A program made the translations under genes and the position numbers. Shown here piece after piece: positions 1 through 5,691 of a stretch of DNA of 7,196 nucleotides. Every line of letters starts with the position of its first letter. The stretch's first letter is position 1. The DNA is from an uncultured Dialister sp. Its GTDB lineage: Bacteria; Bacillota; Negativicutes; Veillonellales; Dialisteraceae. Below the pieces are notes generated by a model. The model searched no databases. It was not told the origin of the DNA and worked only from the letters and a program-made list of their open reading frames with translations. The stretch covers positions 1-7,196 of the forward strand of contig URAA01000075.1 of assembly GCA_900545785.1 (NCBI GenBank). The letters run 5' to 3'.

Positions 1-10
1 CTTCCGATCT
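1..10. other. Probable residual Illumina adapter at contig edge
   Basis: The first ten bases, CTTCCGATCT, equal the 3' end of the common Illumina TruSeq adapter. The aldolase frame is open through them but stops matching its family exactly at the boundary. Bases 11 onward encode Ala-Phe-Asn-Val-Asn-Asn-Met-Glu, the conserved class II aldolase N-terminal motif, which is normally preceded by Gly. Bases 2-10 encode Phe-Arg-Ser instead. The reading as adapter is inference from recalled adapter sequence plus the break in homology. Confidence 0.85.
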
Positions 11-880
11 GCTTTCAATGTAAATAATATGGAGATTATTCAAGGGATCATGGAAGCTGCTAAAGAAACACAATCTCCCGTTATTTTACAAGCTTCTGAA
101 GGAGCCCGAAATTATGCGGGTCAAGAATATATCGTTGGTCTTATAAAAATTGCATTGGAGCAATATTCTGAAATTCCTACGGCTATCCATCTTGACCACG
201 GTTCTTCTTATGATATTTGCAAAGCCTGCATCGACGGGGGATTCACTTCCGTTATGTATGACGGTTCCAAACATTCATTTGAAGAGAATGTAAAAGTTAC
301 AAAAGAAATTGTTGCTTATGCTCATGATAAGGGCGTAGTCGTAGAAGCAGAATTGGGACGCCTTGCCGGTGTAGAAGATCTTGTCAGTGTCGATGCAAAA
401 GATGCCATTTTTACAGATCCGGACCAGGCTGCCGAATTTGTAGAATTAACCGGCTGTGACTCTTTGGCTATTGCCATAGGGACCAGCCATGGAGCTTACA
501 AGTACAGCGGAGAACCTTATTTAGACTATGAACGGCTTGAAAAAATAGGGAAACTTCTTCCCGAGTATCCCATTGTCCTTCACGGCGCTTCTACGGTTAT
601 TCCTGAATTTGTTGAAAAATGCAATGAATTCGGAGGAAAAGTATTGGGTGCAAAAGGCGTTCCTGAAGATATGCTTCGTAAAGCAGCACAAATGGCTGTC
701 TGCAAAATCAATATAGATACGGATATCCGTTTAGCCATGACTGCTGCTATTCGAGAAGCCCTTGTTAAAAACCCCGAAAACTTTGATCCCAGAGGATATT
801 TAAAACCTGCCAGAGAAGCTGTTAAACAGATGGTTATTCATAAAATTAAAGCTGTCTTAGGCTCTGCCAATACAATTTAA
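11..880 (+). CDS. fba: Class II fructose-1,6-bisphosphate aldolase, 5' truncated
   Basis: This zinc-dependent cytosolic enzyme of glycolysis and gluconeogenesis cleaves fructose-1,6-bisphosphate to dihydroxyacetone phosphate and glyceraldehyde-3-phosphate. The frame runs off the left edge. The ATG at 29 is an internal Met in the motif AFNVNNME, so roughly 20 N-terminal residues are missing. Counting from that Met, HLDHG (54-58) holds the catalytic Asp56 and zinc ligand His57. EAELG (106-110) has the conserved Glu, GTSHG (151-155) gives His154, VLHGAS (183-188) gives His185, and NIDTD (228-232) is in the phosphate-binding region. About 25 extra residues follow VLHGAS (around 190-215) compared with the short Bacillus FbaA, so this is the longer clostridial/Thermotoga-like subtype. 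The C-terminus ending in GSANTI looks complete. The gene is convergent with rplT and ends 34 nt before a strong inverted repeat. Tagatose-bisphosphate aldolase is a less likely alternative. Confidence 0.93.
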   Translation, partial: AFNVNNMEIIQGIMEAAKETQSPVILQASEGARNYAGQEYIVGLIKIALEQYSEIPTAIHLDHGSSYDICKACIDGGFTSVMYDGSKHSFEENVKVTKEIVAYAHDKGVVVEAELGRLAGVEDLVSVDAKDAIFTDPDQAAEFVELTGCDSLAIAIGTSHGAYKYSGEPYLDYERLEKIGKLLPEYPIVLHGASTVIPEFVEKCNEFGGKVLGAKGVPEDMLRKAAQMAVCKINIDTDIRLAMTAAIREALVKNPENFDPRGYLKPAREAVKQMVIHKIKAVLGSANTI

Positions 881-914
881 TTGATATAAAGTCAAATCAT
901 ATTATCTCCTTTTG

Positions 915-970
915 CAAATAAAAACTGCATCTGCAGAACGAATCCATTCTGCAGATGCAGTTTTTATTTG
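915..970. terminator. Bidirectional intrinsic terminator between fba and rplT
   Basis: Bases 915-938 and 947-970 are a perfect 24-bp inverted repeat around an 8-base loop (939-946). The core stem holds CTGCATCTGCAG, and an A-run on one side becomes a T-run on the other. Read on either strand, a stable hairpin is therefore followed by TTTTTATTTG. It lies 34 nt after the fba stop and 6 nt after the rplT stop on the minus strand, so it can end both convergent transcripts. Confidence 0.92.
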
Positions 971-976
971 TAATTA

Positions 977-1327
977 TTATGCATTTTTAGCTGCTTCGCA
1001 AATTTGTGTAAATCCTGCCGGATCACTGATCGCCATTTCAGAAAGCATCTTCCGGTTTACTTCAATACCTGCTTTTGTCAAGCCTGCAATCAATCTGCTG
1101 TAGGTAAGACCGTTCATACGTGCTGCTGCGTTGATACGAACAATCCAAAGTTTACGGAATTCTCTCTTTTTTGCTCTACGATCTCTTCTTGCATAGTAGA
1201 GAGCTTTCATGACTAATTCATTTGCTTTTCTGAACTGTATGTGGCGAGCACCTCTGTACCCTTTAGCCAACTTCAGAATTTTCTTATGTCTTGCATGTGC
1301 GGTTACACCGGCTTTAACTCTTGCCAT
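977..1327 (-). CDS. rplT: 50S ribosomal protein L20
   Basis: L20 is an early-assembly 23S rRNA-binding protein of the large subunit, and in Bacillota it also represses its own operon by binding the infC leader. The 116-residue product has the usual family length. It carries the basic N-terminal extension MARVKAGVTAHARHKKILKLAKGYRG and the family-typical segments YARRDRRAKKREFRKLWI, RINAAARMNGL and AGIEVNRKMLSE. The start is fixed by AAGGAGG placed 10 nt upstream, which begins right behind the rpmI stop. It is the last gene of infC-rpmI-rplT and ends beside the bidirectional terminator. Confidence 0.98.
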   Translation of the reverse strand: MARVKAGVTAHARHKKILKLAKGYRGARHIQFRKANELVMKALYYARRDRRAKKREFRKLWIVRINAAARMNGLTYSRLIAGLTKAGIEVNRKMLSEMAISDPAGFTQICEAAKNA

Positions 1328-1345
1328 TCTCTTATATCCTCCTTA

Positions 1346-1543
1346 TCAGCCATTCGGCAGCAATCTTGCTACACGTTTATAATCAGACTTTGAAACCAAT
1401 GCTGCTTTTCTGAAATTTCTCTTTCTCTTAGGGGATTTCTTTTCGAGAATGTGGCTCTTAAAAGCCTTGTTTCTTTTAAACTGGCCGGAGCCGGTTTCAG
1501 TAAAGCGTTTTGCCGCTGCGCGGCGAGTTTTCATTTTCGGCAT
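1346..1543 (-). CDS. rpmI: 50S ribosomal protein L35
   Basis: This small basic large-subunit protein has 65 residues, the normal family length. It opens with the signature MPKMKTRRAAAKRF and continues with TGSGQFKRNKAFKSHIL, then KKSPKRKRNFRKAALVS and a C-terminal RVARLLPNG. An AAAGGAG Shine-Dalgarno lies 9 nt before the ATG. The gene is 17 nt behind infC and 18 nt ahead of rplT, the classic conserved trio, so it is surely cotranscribed with them. The TGA stop is followed directly by the rplT ribosome-binding site. Confidence 0.98.
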   Translation of the reverse strand: MPKMKTRRAAAKRFTETGSGQFKRNKAFKSHILEKKSPKRKRNFRKAALVSKSDYKRVARLLPNG

Positions 1544-1560
1544 TTAAATTCTCTCCTTTA

Positions 1561-2070
1561 TTATGCTTTCGGACCAATGACCATCGTCATATTGCGTCCT
1601 TCTAATTTCGGCGGTTTTTCACGAACAACGGAATCACCAAGCTCTTTTGCAAAGCGCTCGAGTACTTCTCCTCCCAGTTCGGGATGAGTCATTTCTCTGC
1701 CACGGAACATAATGGTAACTTTGACCTTATTTCCATCACTTAAGAAACGCTGTGCATTTTTAAGCTTGACATAGAAATCATGATTATCAATGTTCGGACG
1801 AAGTTTAACTTCTTTCAATTGAAAAACCTTTTGTTTTTTCTTTGCTTCTTTATCGCGTTTCTGCTGCTCGTATCTATATTTTCCATAATTCATGATACGG
1901 CATACCGGAGGACGTCCATTCGGCGCCACTTCAACAAGATCAAGACCTCTTTCTTCTGCTGCGCGGATCGCTTCGCGAAGTGTCATGATCCCTAACTGTT
2001 CGTTTGTATCGCTGACAACTCGTACTTCTCTTGCACGAATTTCTTCATTGATACTGAGTTCCTTTCCTAT
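1561..2070 (-). CDS. infC: Translation initiation factor IF-3, probable AUA start
   Basis: IF-3 binds the 30S subunit, prevents early 50S joining and checks start codon-initiator tRNA pairing. With the start proposed here the protein has 169 residues. The N-domain carries INEEIRAREVRVV (7-19) and GLDLVEVAP (42-50), then PPVCRIMNYGKYRYEQ (54-69). A Lys-rich linker (71-81) leads to the C-domain with KEVKLRP (86-92), HDFYVKLKNAQRFLSDG (97-113), and FRGREMTHPELG (122-133). Extending upstream to the first ATG (2121) would put the start inside the leader terminator hairpin. The first internal ATG is about residue 29, well inside the domain. An ATA codon at 2068-2070 lies 6 nt behind the perfect Shine-Dalgarno GGAGGTG. 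The upstream GTG is part of that Shine-Dalgarno. Near-cognate AUU/AUC/AUA starts are known for infC in other bacteria, where they allow autoregulation. Confidence 0.93.
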   Translation of the reverse strand: MGKELSINEEIRAREVRVVSDTNEQLGIMTLREAIRAAEERGLDLVEVAPNGRPPVCRIMNYGKYRYEQQKRDKEAKKKQKVFQLKEVKLRPNIDNHDFYVKLKNAQRFLSDGNKVKVTIMFRGREMTHPELGGEVLERFAKELGDSVVREKPPKLEGRNMTMVIGPKA

Positions 2071-2076
2071 TCTATT

Positions 2077-2083
2077 CACCTCC
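2077..2083 (-). promoter_or_regulatory. infC Shine-Dalgarno that places the start at AUA
   Basis: The minus strand reads GGAGGTG here, a perfect anti-SD complement. Counting 6 nt downstream reaches ATA at 2070-2068, in frame with IF-3 and followed by Gly-Lys-Glu-Leu-Ser-Ile-Asn-Glu-Glu, the expected IF-3 N-terminus. No ATG, GTG or TTG occurs at suitable spacing; the only GTG is inside the SD itself. Confidence 0.8.
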
Positions 2084-2104
2084 GAAAAGAAATAAATTGC
2101 AAGT

Positions 2105-2133
2105 AAAAAGGCAGACAGCACATGCCGTCCGCC
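2105..2133 (-). terminator. Leader attenuator terminator before infC
   Basis: On the minus strand, arms 2133-2124 and 2119-2110 form a 10-bp stem of GGCGGACGGC with GCTGTCTGCC (two G-U pairs) around the loop ATGT. A run of five T follows (2109-2105). It lies upstream of the infC Shine-Dalgarno, so it is a regulatory terminator and not an operon end. Confidence 0.88.
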
Positions 2134-2213
2134 CTAAAAGTTCCTTCGAAAACCTTAGTAGCCTGCGCCTTGTAAGGTGAGAAGCGGATGACTTCTGCTT
2201 GCAATTAATCATG
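2105..2213 (-). ncRNA. L20-type leader of infC-rpmI-rplT (transcription attenuator)
   Basis: The untranslated leader runs from the predicted start site near 2213 to the U-tract. It contains a first hairpin with arms AGAAG and CTTCT around TCATCCG, then CACCTTACAAGGCGCAGGC, a second imperfect hairpin starting at CTAAGG, and finally the terminator stem. The TCCGC in the first hairpin is complementary to GCGGA in the 5' arm of the terminator, so an alternative long-range pairing could act as antiterminator. The order and the CATCCGCTTCTCACCTT segment match my recollection of the L20_leader family of Bacillota, in which L20 binding favours termination. The assignment rests on position, recalled motif and structure; no covariance model was run. 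Confidence 0.82.
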
Positions 2214-2219
2214 TGATAT

Positions 2220-2248
2220 ATGATACCTTATTTATTTTATTCTGTCAA
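2220..2248 (-). promoter_or_regulatory. Sigma-A type promoter of infC-rpmI-rplT
   Basis: On the minus strand a perfect -35 TTGACA (2248-2243) is followed after a 17-bp spacer by TATCAT (2225-2220), one mismatch from the -10 consensus. It lies just behind the HutP-like gene, places transcription start near 2213 and gives a leader of about 140 nt before infC. No terminator separates it from the upstream thrS unit, so read-through is also possible. Confidence 0.8.
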
Positions 2249-2266
2249 CTGTAGATTGAAATATAT

Positions 2267-2710
2267 CTATTCGATTTTTTCGGGAATACTGTCTCGAATT
2301 ACCCGATGTGCCATTCCGACGGCAACTTCATTGAAACGAAGTACTCCGACCCCCACATAAATTGCGACACAAAGATGTTCGTTCCAGCGGGCAATTCCGA
2401 TTTTTCCGCCCACATTCATTCCGATAGCTTTCAATTTGATTTGTTCAATAGCCGATTCCATCGCTCCGAGAACCGATCCGTCTCCCACATGGGTATCACT
2501 GATAACATACTGGCGCTGCGCCGCAACAATGGCAGATTCATATATTTTAGGCAATATGTCTAAAAATTTTCCGCCGAAATTGACCGCAACAACTCTTATT
2601 TCCTGCTTAGCCAATTCCTGCTTTAATAAATTCTCATCTGTCCGTGTTTCAGAAAGCGCCATACGAAGAGCAGCACGACCCACATCACCGCTTTGATATT
2701 CTCTGACCAT
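2267..2710 (-). CDS. HutP-family putative RNA-binding antiterminator
   Basis: The 147-residue product is close in size to Bacillus HutP, an RNA-binding protein that relieves termination in the histidine-utilisation mRNA when bound to L-histidine and metal. Family-like features are GDVGRAALRMALSET (8-22), VAVNFGGKFLDILPKI (41-56), DTHVGDGSVLGAMESAI (72-88), the glycine-rich NVGGKIGIARWNEHLCVAIYVGVG (99-122) and NEVAVGMAHRVI (127-138). There is no signal peptide or membrane segment, so it is probably cytosolic. By recalled alignment the HxxxH pair (His73/His77) of the Bacillus protein is absent and its His138 position is Asn here, so ligand and metal use may differ. The start lies 5 nt after the thrS stop, with a weak AGGG site inside the thrS end, which suggests translational coupling. 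No hut genes are nearby. The family call is fairly firm; its target is unknown. Confidence 0.78.
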   Translation of the reverse strand: MVREYQSGDVGRAALRMALSETRTDENLLKQELAKQEIRVVAVNFGGKFLDILPKIYESAIVAAQRQYVISDTHVGDGSVLGAMESAIEQIKLKAIGMNVGGKIGIARWNEHLCVAIYVGVGVLRFNEVAVGMAHRVIRDSIPEKIE

Positions 2711-2715
2711 CTTAC

Positions 2716-4620
2716 TTAATCCCTGCTCTTAATTTCACGAATTAAATTTGCAATAAACATGGCAAGCGGAGAGGCTCCCTCGTCCCCGCTCCGGCGACTG
2801 CGAACCGAAACCGTATGTGACTGCATTTCCTTATCTCCCACAACAAGCATATACGGTACTTTCTCCAGTTGTGCTTTTCGAATCTTATACCCCAAGGTAT
2901 CATTGCTTTCTTCAATTTCTACACGAACACCGGAGCCGGATAATGCTTCCGTTACTGATCTTGCATATTCCAGATGTTTCTCTGTTACGGGAATTACTTT
3001 AACCTGTACCGGTGAAATCCAAGTCGGGAATGCCCCTGCAAAATGTTCGATCAATATACCGATAAATCTTTCAAGCGATCCATATCCTGCACGATGAAGC
3101 ATAACTGCTCTGTGTTTCTCTCCATCTTCTCCGATATAGTTGACATCAAAGCGTTCAGGCAATTGCATATCCATCTGAATGGTGCCGCACTGCCATGTAC
3201 GTCCTAAAGAATCTTTGATATGAAAATCCAGTTTGGGACCATAAAACGCTCCGTCGCCTTCATTAACGACATAAGGGACATGAGCCGCTTCCACGGCTTC
3301 TTTCAGCGCATTGGTAGAAATTTCCCAAAGTTCGTCACTTCCCATGGAGTTTTCAGGACGGGTAGATAATTCTACATGATATTCAAGGCCGAAAATACCA
3401 TAGAGTTTTCTATACATTTCCATCGTTTTGATAACTTCATCTTTCATCTGTTCCGGTGTCATAAATATATGGGCATCATCTTGTGTAAATACACGAACAC
3501 GAAACAGACCGTGAAGTGCACCGTGAAGTTCATGGCGATGAACAATACCGAATTCCCCTACTCTTTTAGGTAATTCTTTGTAAGAATGCTGCCTTGTTTT
3601 ATAGTAAAGAATTCCGCCGGGACAGTTCATCGGTTTGATCGCATACTCTTCATTGTCAATTTCAGTGAGATACATATTCTCTTTATAGTGATCCCAATGT
3701 CCGGACTGTATCCAAAGATCTTTAGAGAGAATAATAGGTGTCATAATTTCTTCATAATCAAATTCTCTAAAAAGTTCTCTTTCATATTCTATCAATTCAT
3801 TACGCAGAATCATGCCTTTCGGATGGAAGAAAGGGAAACCCGGTCCTTCTTCATGGAAAGAAAATAAATCCAGTTGCTTGCCCAATTTCCTGTGATCACG
3901 TTTTTCCGCTTCTGCACGGACAAAAAGAAAATGTTCCAGTTCTTCTTTATCAAAGAATGCAGTTGCATAAATTCTCTGAAGCATTTTATTCTTTTCATCG
4001 CCGCGCCAATAAGCGCCTGCCACCGCCATCAGTTTAAATACTTTCAGCTTCCCTGTGGAACGAACATGGGGCCCTTTGCACAGATCAGTAAAATCTCCTT
4101 GGCTATAGGTGGAAATAACTGCATCTTCCGGCAAATCTTGGATCAAAATGACTTTATAATCTTGATTTCTCTTTTTGAAAAACTCAAGAGCTTCACTGCG
4201 AGTCAATACCTTTTTTTCAACGGATAAATTTTCTTTACAGATTTTGGCCATCTCTTTTTCAATAGCAGCAAAATCATCCTGACTGAATACATGATCCGAT
4301 TCCAAATCATAATAGAAACCATCATCAATTGCCGGACCGATCGCAAACTTGGTTCCCGGATATAAATGCTGGATAGCCTGTGCCATTACATGGGCCGCCG
4401 TATGACGCAATGCAGCCAATCCTTCTTTATCATTTTTGGTAAAAAATTCAACTTGAGTACCATCGACAATATTCTCACGGAGATCCGTCAATTCCCCGTC
4501 TACCCGGGCAACCAAAGCTTCTTTAGCCAAGCTGTTGGAAATTGATTTTGCTACTTCAAACAAAGGAATTGCTTTTTCAAATTCCAATTCTTTTCCATCT
4601 TTCAATCTGATTTTTATCAT
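2716..4620 (-). CDS. thrS: Threonyl-tRNA synthetase
   Basis: This class II synthetase charges tRNA-Thr and edits Ser-tRNA-Thr. With the start at 4620 it has 634 residues. The TGS domain is about 1-62. The editing domain carries HTAAH (73-77) and CKGPH (181-185), which supply the His, His, Cys, His site. The catalytic core has MNCPGG (331-336, zinc Cys333), motif 2 around HRHELHGALHGLFRVR (361-376), DDAHIF (zinc His384), MLHRA (zinc His509) and motif 3 GSLERFIGILIEHF (514-527). The anticodon-binding domain is about 535-630. An in-frame ATG 33 nt upstream (4653) would add MGLAPERREDI, which is foreign to the family; the ATG at 4620 has AGAGAGG 5 nt upstream and the typical start MIKIRLKDG. Expression is probably controlled by the T-box upstream. 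Confidence 0.97.
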   Translation of the reverse strand: MIKIRLKDGKELEFEKAIPLFEVAKSISNSLAKEALVARVDGELTDLRENIVDGTQVEFFTKNDKEGLAALRHTAAHVMAQAIQHLYPGTKFAIGPAIDDGFYYDLESDHVFSQDDFAAIEKEMAKICKENLSVEKKVLTRSEALEFFKKRNQDYKVILIQDLPEDAVISTYSQGDFTDLCKGPHVRSTGKLKVFKLMAVAGAYWRGDEKNKMLQRIYATAFFDKEELEHFLFVRAEAEKRDHRKLGKQLDLFSFHEEGPGFPFFHPKGMILRNELIEYERELFREFDYEEIMTPIILSKDLWIQSGHWDHYKENMYLTEIDNEEYAIKPMNCPGGILYYKTRQHSYKELPKRVGEFGIVHRHELHGALHGLFRVRVFTQDDAHIFMTPEQMKDEVIKTMEMYRKLYGIFGLEYHVELSTRPENSMGSDELWEISTNALKEAVEAAHVPYVVNEGDGAFYGPKLDFHIKDSLGRTWQCGTIQMDMQLPERFDVNYIGEDGEKHRAVMLHRAGYGSLERFIGILIEHFAGAFPTWISPVQVKVIPVTEKHLEYARSVTEALSGSGVRVEIEESNDTLGYKIRKAQLEKVPYMLVVGDKEMQSHTVSVRSRRSGDEGASPLAMFIANLIREIKSRD

Positions 4621-4648
4621 AATATCCTCTCTTCTTTCCGGAGCTAAA

Positions 4649-4660
4649 CCCATACTTGGG
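4649..4660 (-). other. Small hairpin between T-box terminator and thrS
   Basis: CCCA-AGTA-TGGG forms a 4-bp stem with a tetraloop, flanked further out by GGAG (4671-4668) and CTCC (4643-4640), which could extend it. It lies between the T-box terminator and the thrS ribosome-binding site. Any role is unknown; it could be chance or an mRNA 5'-end structure. Confidence 0.35.
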
Positions 4661-4680
4661 AAAACAACTCCTAAACAAAT

Positions 4681-4713
4681 AAAAAAACTCCCATCCCTAA
4701 GGGACGAAAGTTT
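4681..4713 (-). terminator. T-box regulatory terminator
   Basis: On the minus strand, arms 4713-4701 and 4697-4685 form a 13-bp stem, AAACTTTCGTCCC with GGGATGGGAGTTT (three G-U pairs), around a TTA loop. A T-tract starts in the 3' arm and runs on to 4681. Its 5' arm includes the CGTCCC that would pair with the T-box in the antiterminator, so the two structures exclude each other. Confidence 0.93.
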
Positions 4714-4717
4714 AATT

Positions 4718-4731
4718 CCGCGGTTCCACCC
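4718..4731 (-). promoter_or_regulatory. T-box sequence (tRNA acceptor-end binding bulge)
   Basis: GGGTGGAACCGCGG matches the conserved T-box element GGGTGGNACCGCGG. In this family the TGGA of the bulge pairs with the free NCCA end of uncharged tRNA. The variable base is A, which would pair with discriminator U. tRNA-Thr with U at position 73 is expected in many Bacillota, so this fits. Confidence 0.95.
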
Positions 4732-4914
4732 AAATCAGAGTCATACTCTACTTTAACGGTTTGTAACGGTACCTGCCGAGAAAACATACTTGATTCCGCT
4801 TTCCTGTTCAAGAGTGGTAATATAGTCAGCTTCATATCCGCTTCCACCGATGACGAACTCTCTTTTAATGAAGTCTGAAAATATCTTGTCTCTGTCAACA
4901 CATTTATAATTTTT

Positions 4915-4942
4915 ATCATACACTGTTTTTCATTTATGTCAA
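4915..4942 (-). promoter_or_regulatory. Sigma-A type promoter of thrS T-box transcript
   Basis: The minus strand has a perfect -35 TTGACA (4942-4937), a 16-bp spacer and -10 TATGAT (4920-4915), one mismatch from consensus. Transcription would begin near 4908, just ahead of the T-box leader, and at least thrS and the HutP-like gene would share the transcript. Confidence 0.82.
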
Positions 4943-4995
4943 GAACATTTTAAATATACTTAATGCCATATTAAATATCATACTTGTTATAAAAA

Positions 4996-5691
4996 CTACA
5001 TTTCCTCAAAATATGTGATTGAATCAATATCTCTCAACCATTCTTTAAATTTCATTTTTTCTCCGTGACGAGGAAGCTTTACCGAAATAGTTGCCACCGG
5101 TATATTTTGACCTGTTTTATCTTTTTGAAAGTCAAAATCAGTGACATCAATGTTTTTCTGTCGAAGTAATTCCATAAATCTCGTAACTTCCGGCCCATCT
5201 TTAAATTCCAAATATAAGTCTAAATCTCTGGAATTTCGATGCATTTTTTTATCAAGAGGATCAAGGACTTTTAATATCAAAATAATAAATATCAGTGCTA
5301 AAACGGTACCCTCTGCAAATCCGATCCCTGCAGCAAGACCGACACCTGCACAAGCCCATAATCCGGCTGCCGTTGTAAGTCCTTTTACCTCATTTCGTCC
5401 GGTAATCATGATGGTACCTACGCCAAGAAAACCGACTCCGCTGATAACTTGAGCACCCATTCGGGCAATATCCGTATTGGCGCCGGGGAATTCTCGAAAA
5501 ACATATTCATTAACAATCATGGACATCGCTGCCCCCAGACAAACCAAAGCGTGGGTTTTTATTCCTGCCCCCTTATTTTTATATCCTCTGTCTAAGCCGA
5601 TAATAGTCCCTACAATGATAGCCAAAATAAGACGCAGACAGATACCTGTCACACTCCATTCCTTTATCAGATTTATAATCGACTCAACCAT
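4996..5691 (-). CDS. MgtC/SapB family membrane protein
   Basis: The 231-residue inner-membrane protein matches the MgtC/SapB family, whose members are linked to magnesium limitation and, in Salmonella and mycobacteria, to survival in macrophages and control of ATP synthase or pH; the biochemical activity is not settled. Hydrophobic segments lie near residues 17-34, 46-62, 76-96, 104-124 and 126-143. Family motifs are IGLDRGYKNKGAGIKTH (31-47), ARMGAQVISGVGFLGVGTIM (76-95) and VKGLTTAAGLWACAGVGLAAGIG (102-124), with Asp34 and Arg77 among the conserved polar residues. A soluble C-terminal domain (about 150-231) looks like the ACT-like tail found in longer MgtC proteins. The start is ambiguous: TTG at 5694 lies 3 nt before the ATG and has slightly better spacing to GAGG; I chose ATG. 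No clear terminator follows before the thrS promoter. Confidence 0.92.
   Translation of the reverse strand: MVESIINLIKEWSVTGICLRLILAIIVGTIIGLDRGYKNKGAGIKTHALVCLGAAMSMIVNEYVFREFPGANTDIARMGAQVISGVGFLGVGTIMITGRNEVKGLTTAAGLWACAGVGLAAGIGFAEGTVLALIFIILILKVLDPLDKKMHRNSRDLDLYLEFKDGPEVTRFMELLRQKNIDVTDFDFQKDKTGQNIPVATISVKLPRHGEKMKFKEWLRDIDSITYFEEM

Larger units (their letters stand above)
4681..4908 (-). ncRNA. Threonine T-box leader of thrS
   Basis: A T-box senses uncharged tRNA and allows read-through into the synthetase gene. The hallmark T-box GGGTGGAACCGCGG is at 4731-4718. Upstream, arms AAGAG (4864-4860) and CTCTT (4814-4810) enclose a compact Stem I, about 55 nt arm to arm, whose distal hairpin has a GGTGGAAGC-type loop. 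On its 3' side the sequence TATATTACCA carries the likely specifier ACC (4818-4816), a threonine codon followed by the usual purine. The T-box is followed by CGTCCC, which can pair either with the T-box region as antiterminator or within the terminator stem. Gene identity (thrS) and specifier agree. Stem I drawing is by eye. Confidence 0.93.

Noticed and set aside
912..1216. Short plus-strand open frames opposite rplT and the terminator.
   Set aside because: They are shadows of the clearly conserved rplT frame and the inverted repeat, with no ribosome-binding sites or recognisable domains.
2071..2121. infC start at the ATG at 2121 giving 186 residues.
   Set aside because: That ATG lies in the terminator loop, upstream of the Shine-Dalgarno, and the added hydrophobic residues would be the translated U-tract.
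4621..4653. Longer thrS start at the upstream ATG.
   Set aside because: The extra 11 residues are untypical for ThrS, and the ATG at 4620 has its own Shine-Dalgarno at good spacing.
4870..4898. A second TTGACA in the T-box leader as a possible promoter.
   Set aside because: At 17-bp spacing the would-be -10 is GACTTC, which is not acceptable. The element at 4942-4915 is far better.
4671..4919. An 82-codon minus-strand open frame upstream of thrS.
   Set aside because: It lies wholly within the T-box leader RNA, including the T-box and terminator, and has no protein-like signature.
4921..4995. Possible terminator after the MgtC-like gene.
   Set aside because: Only an AT-rich 5-bp stem (TTAAT/ATTAA) without a following T-run is present, so I do not call it.
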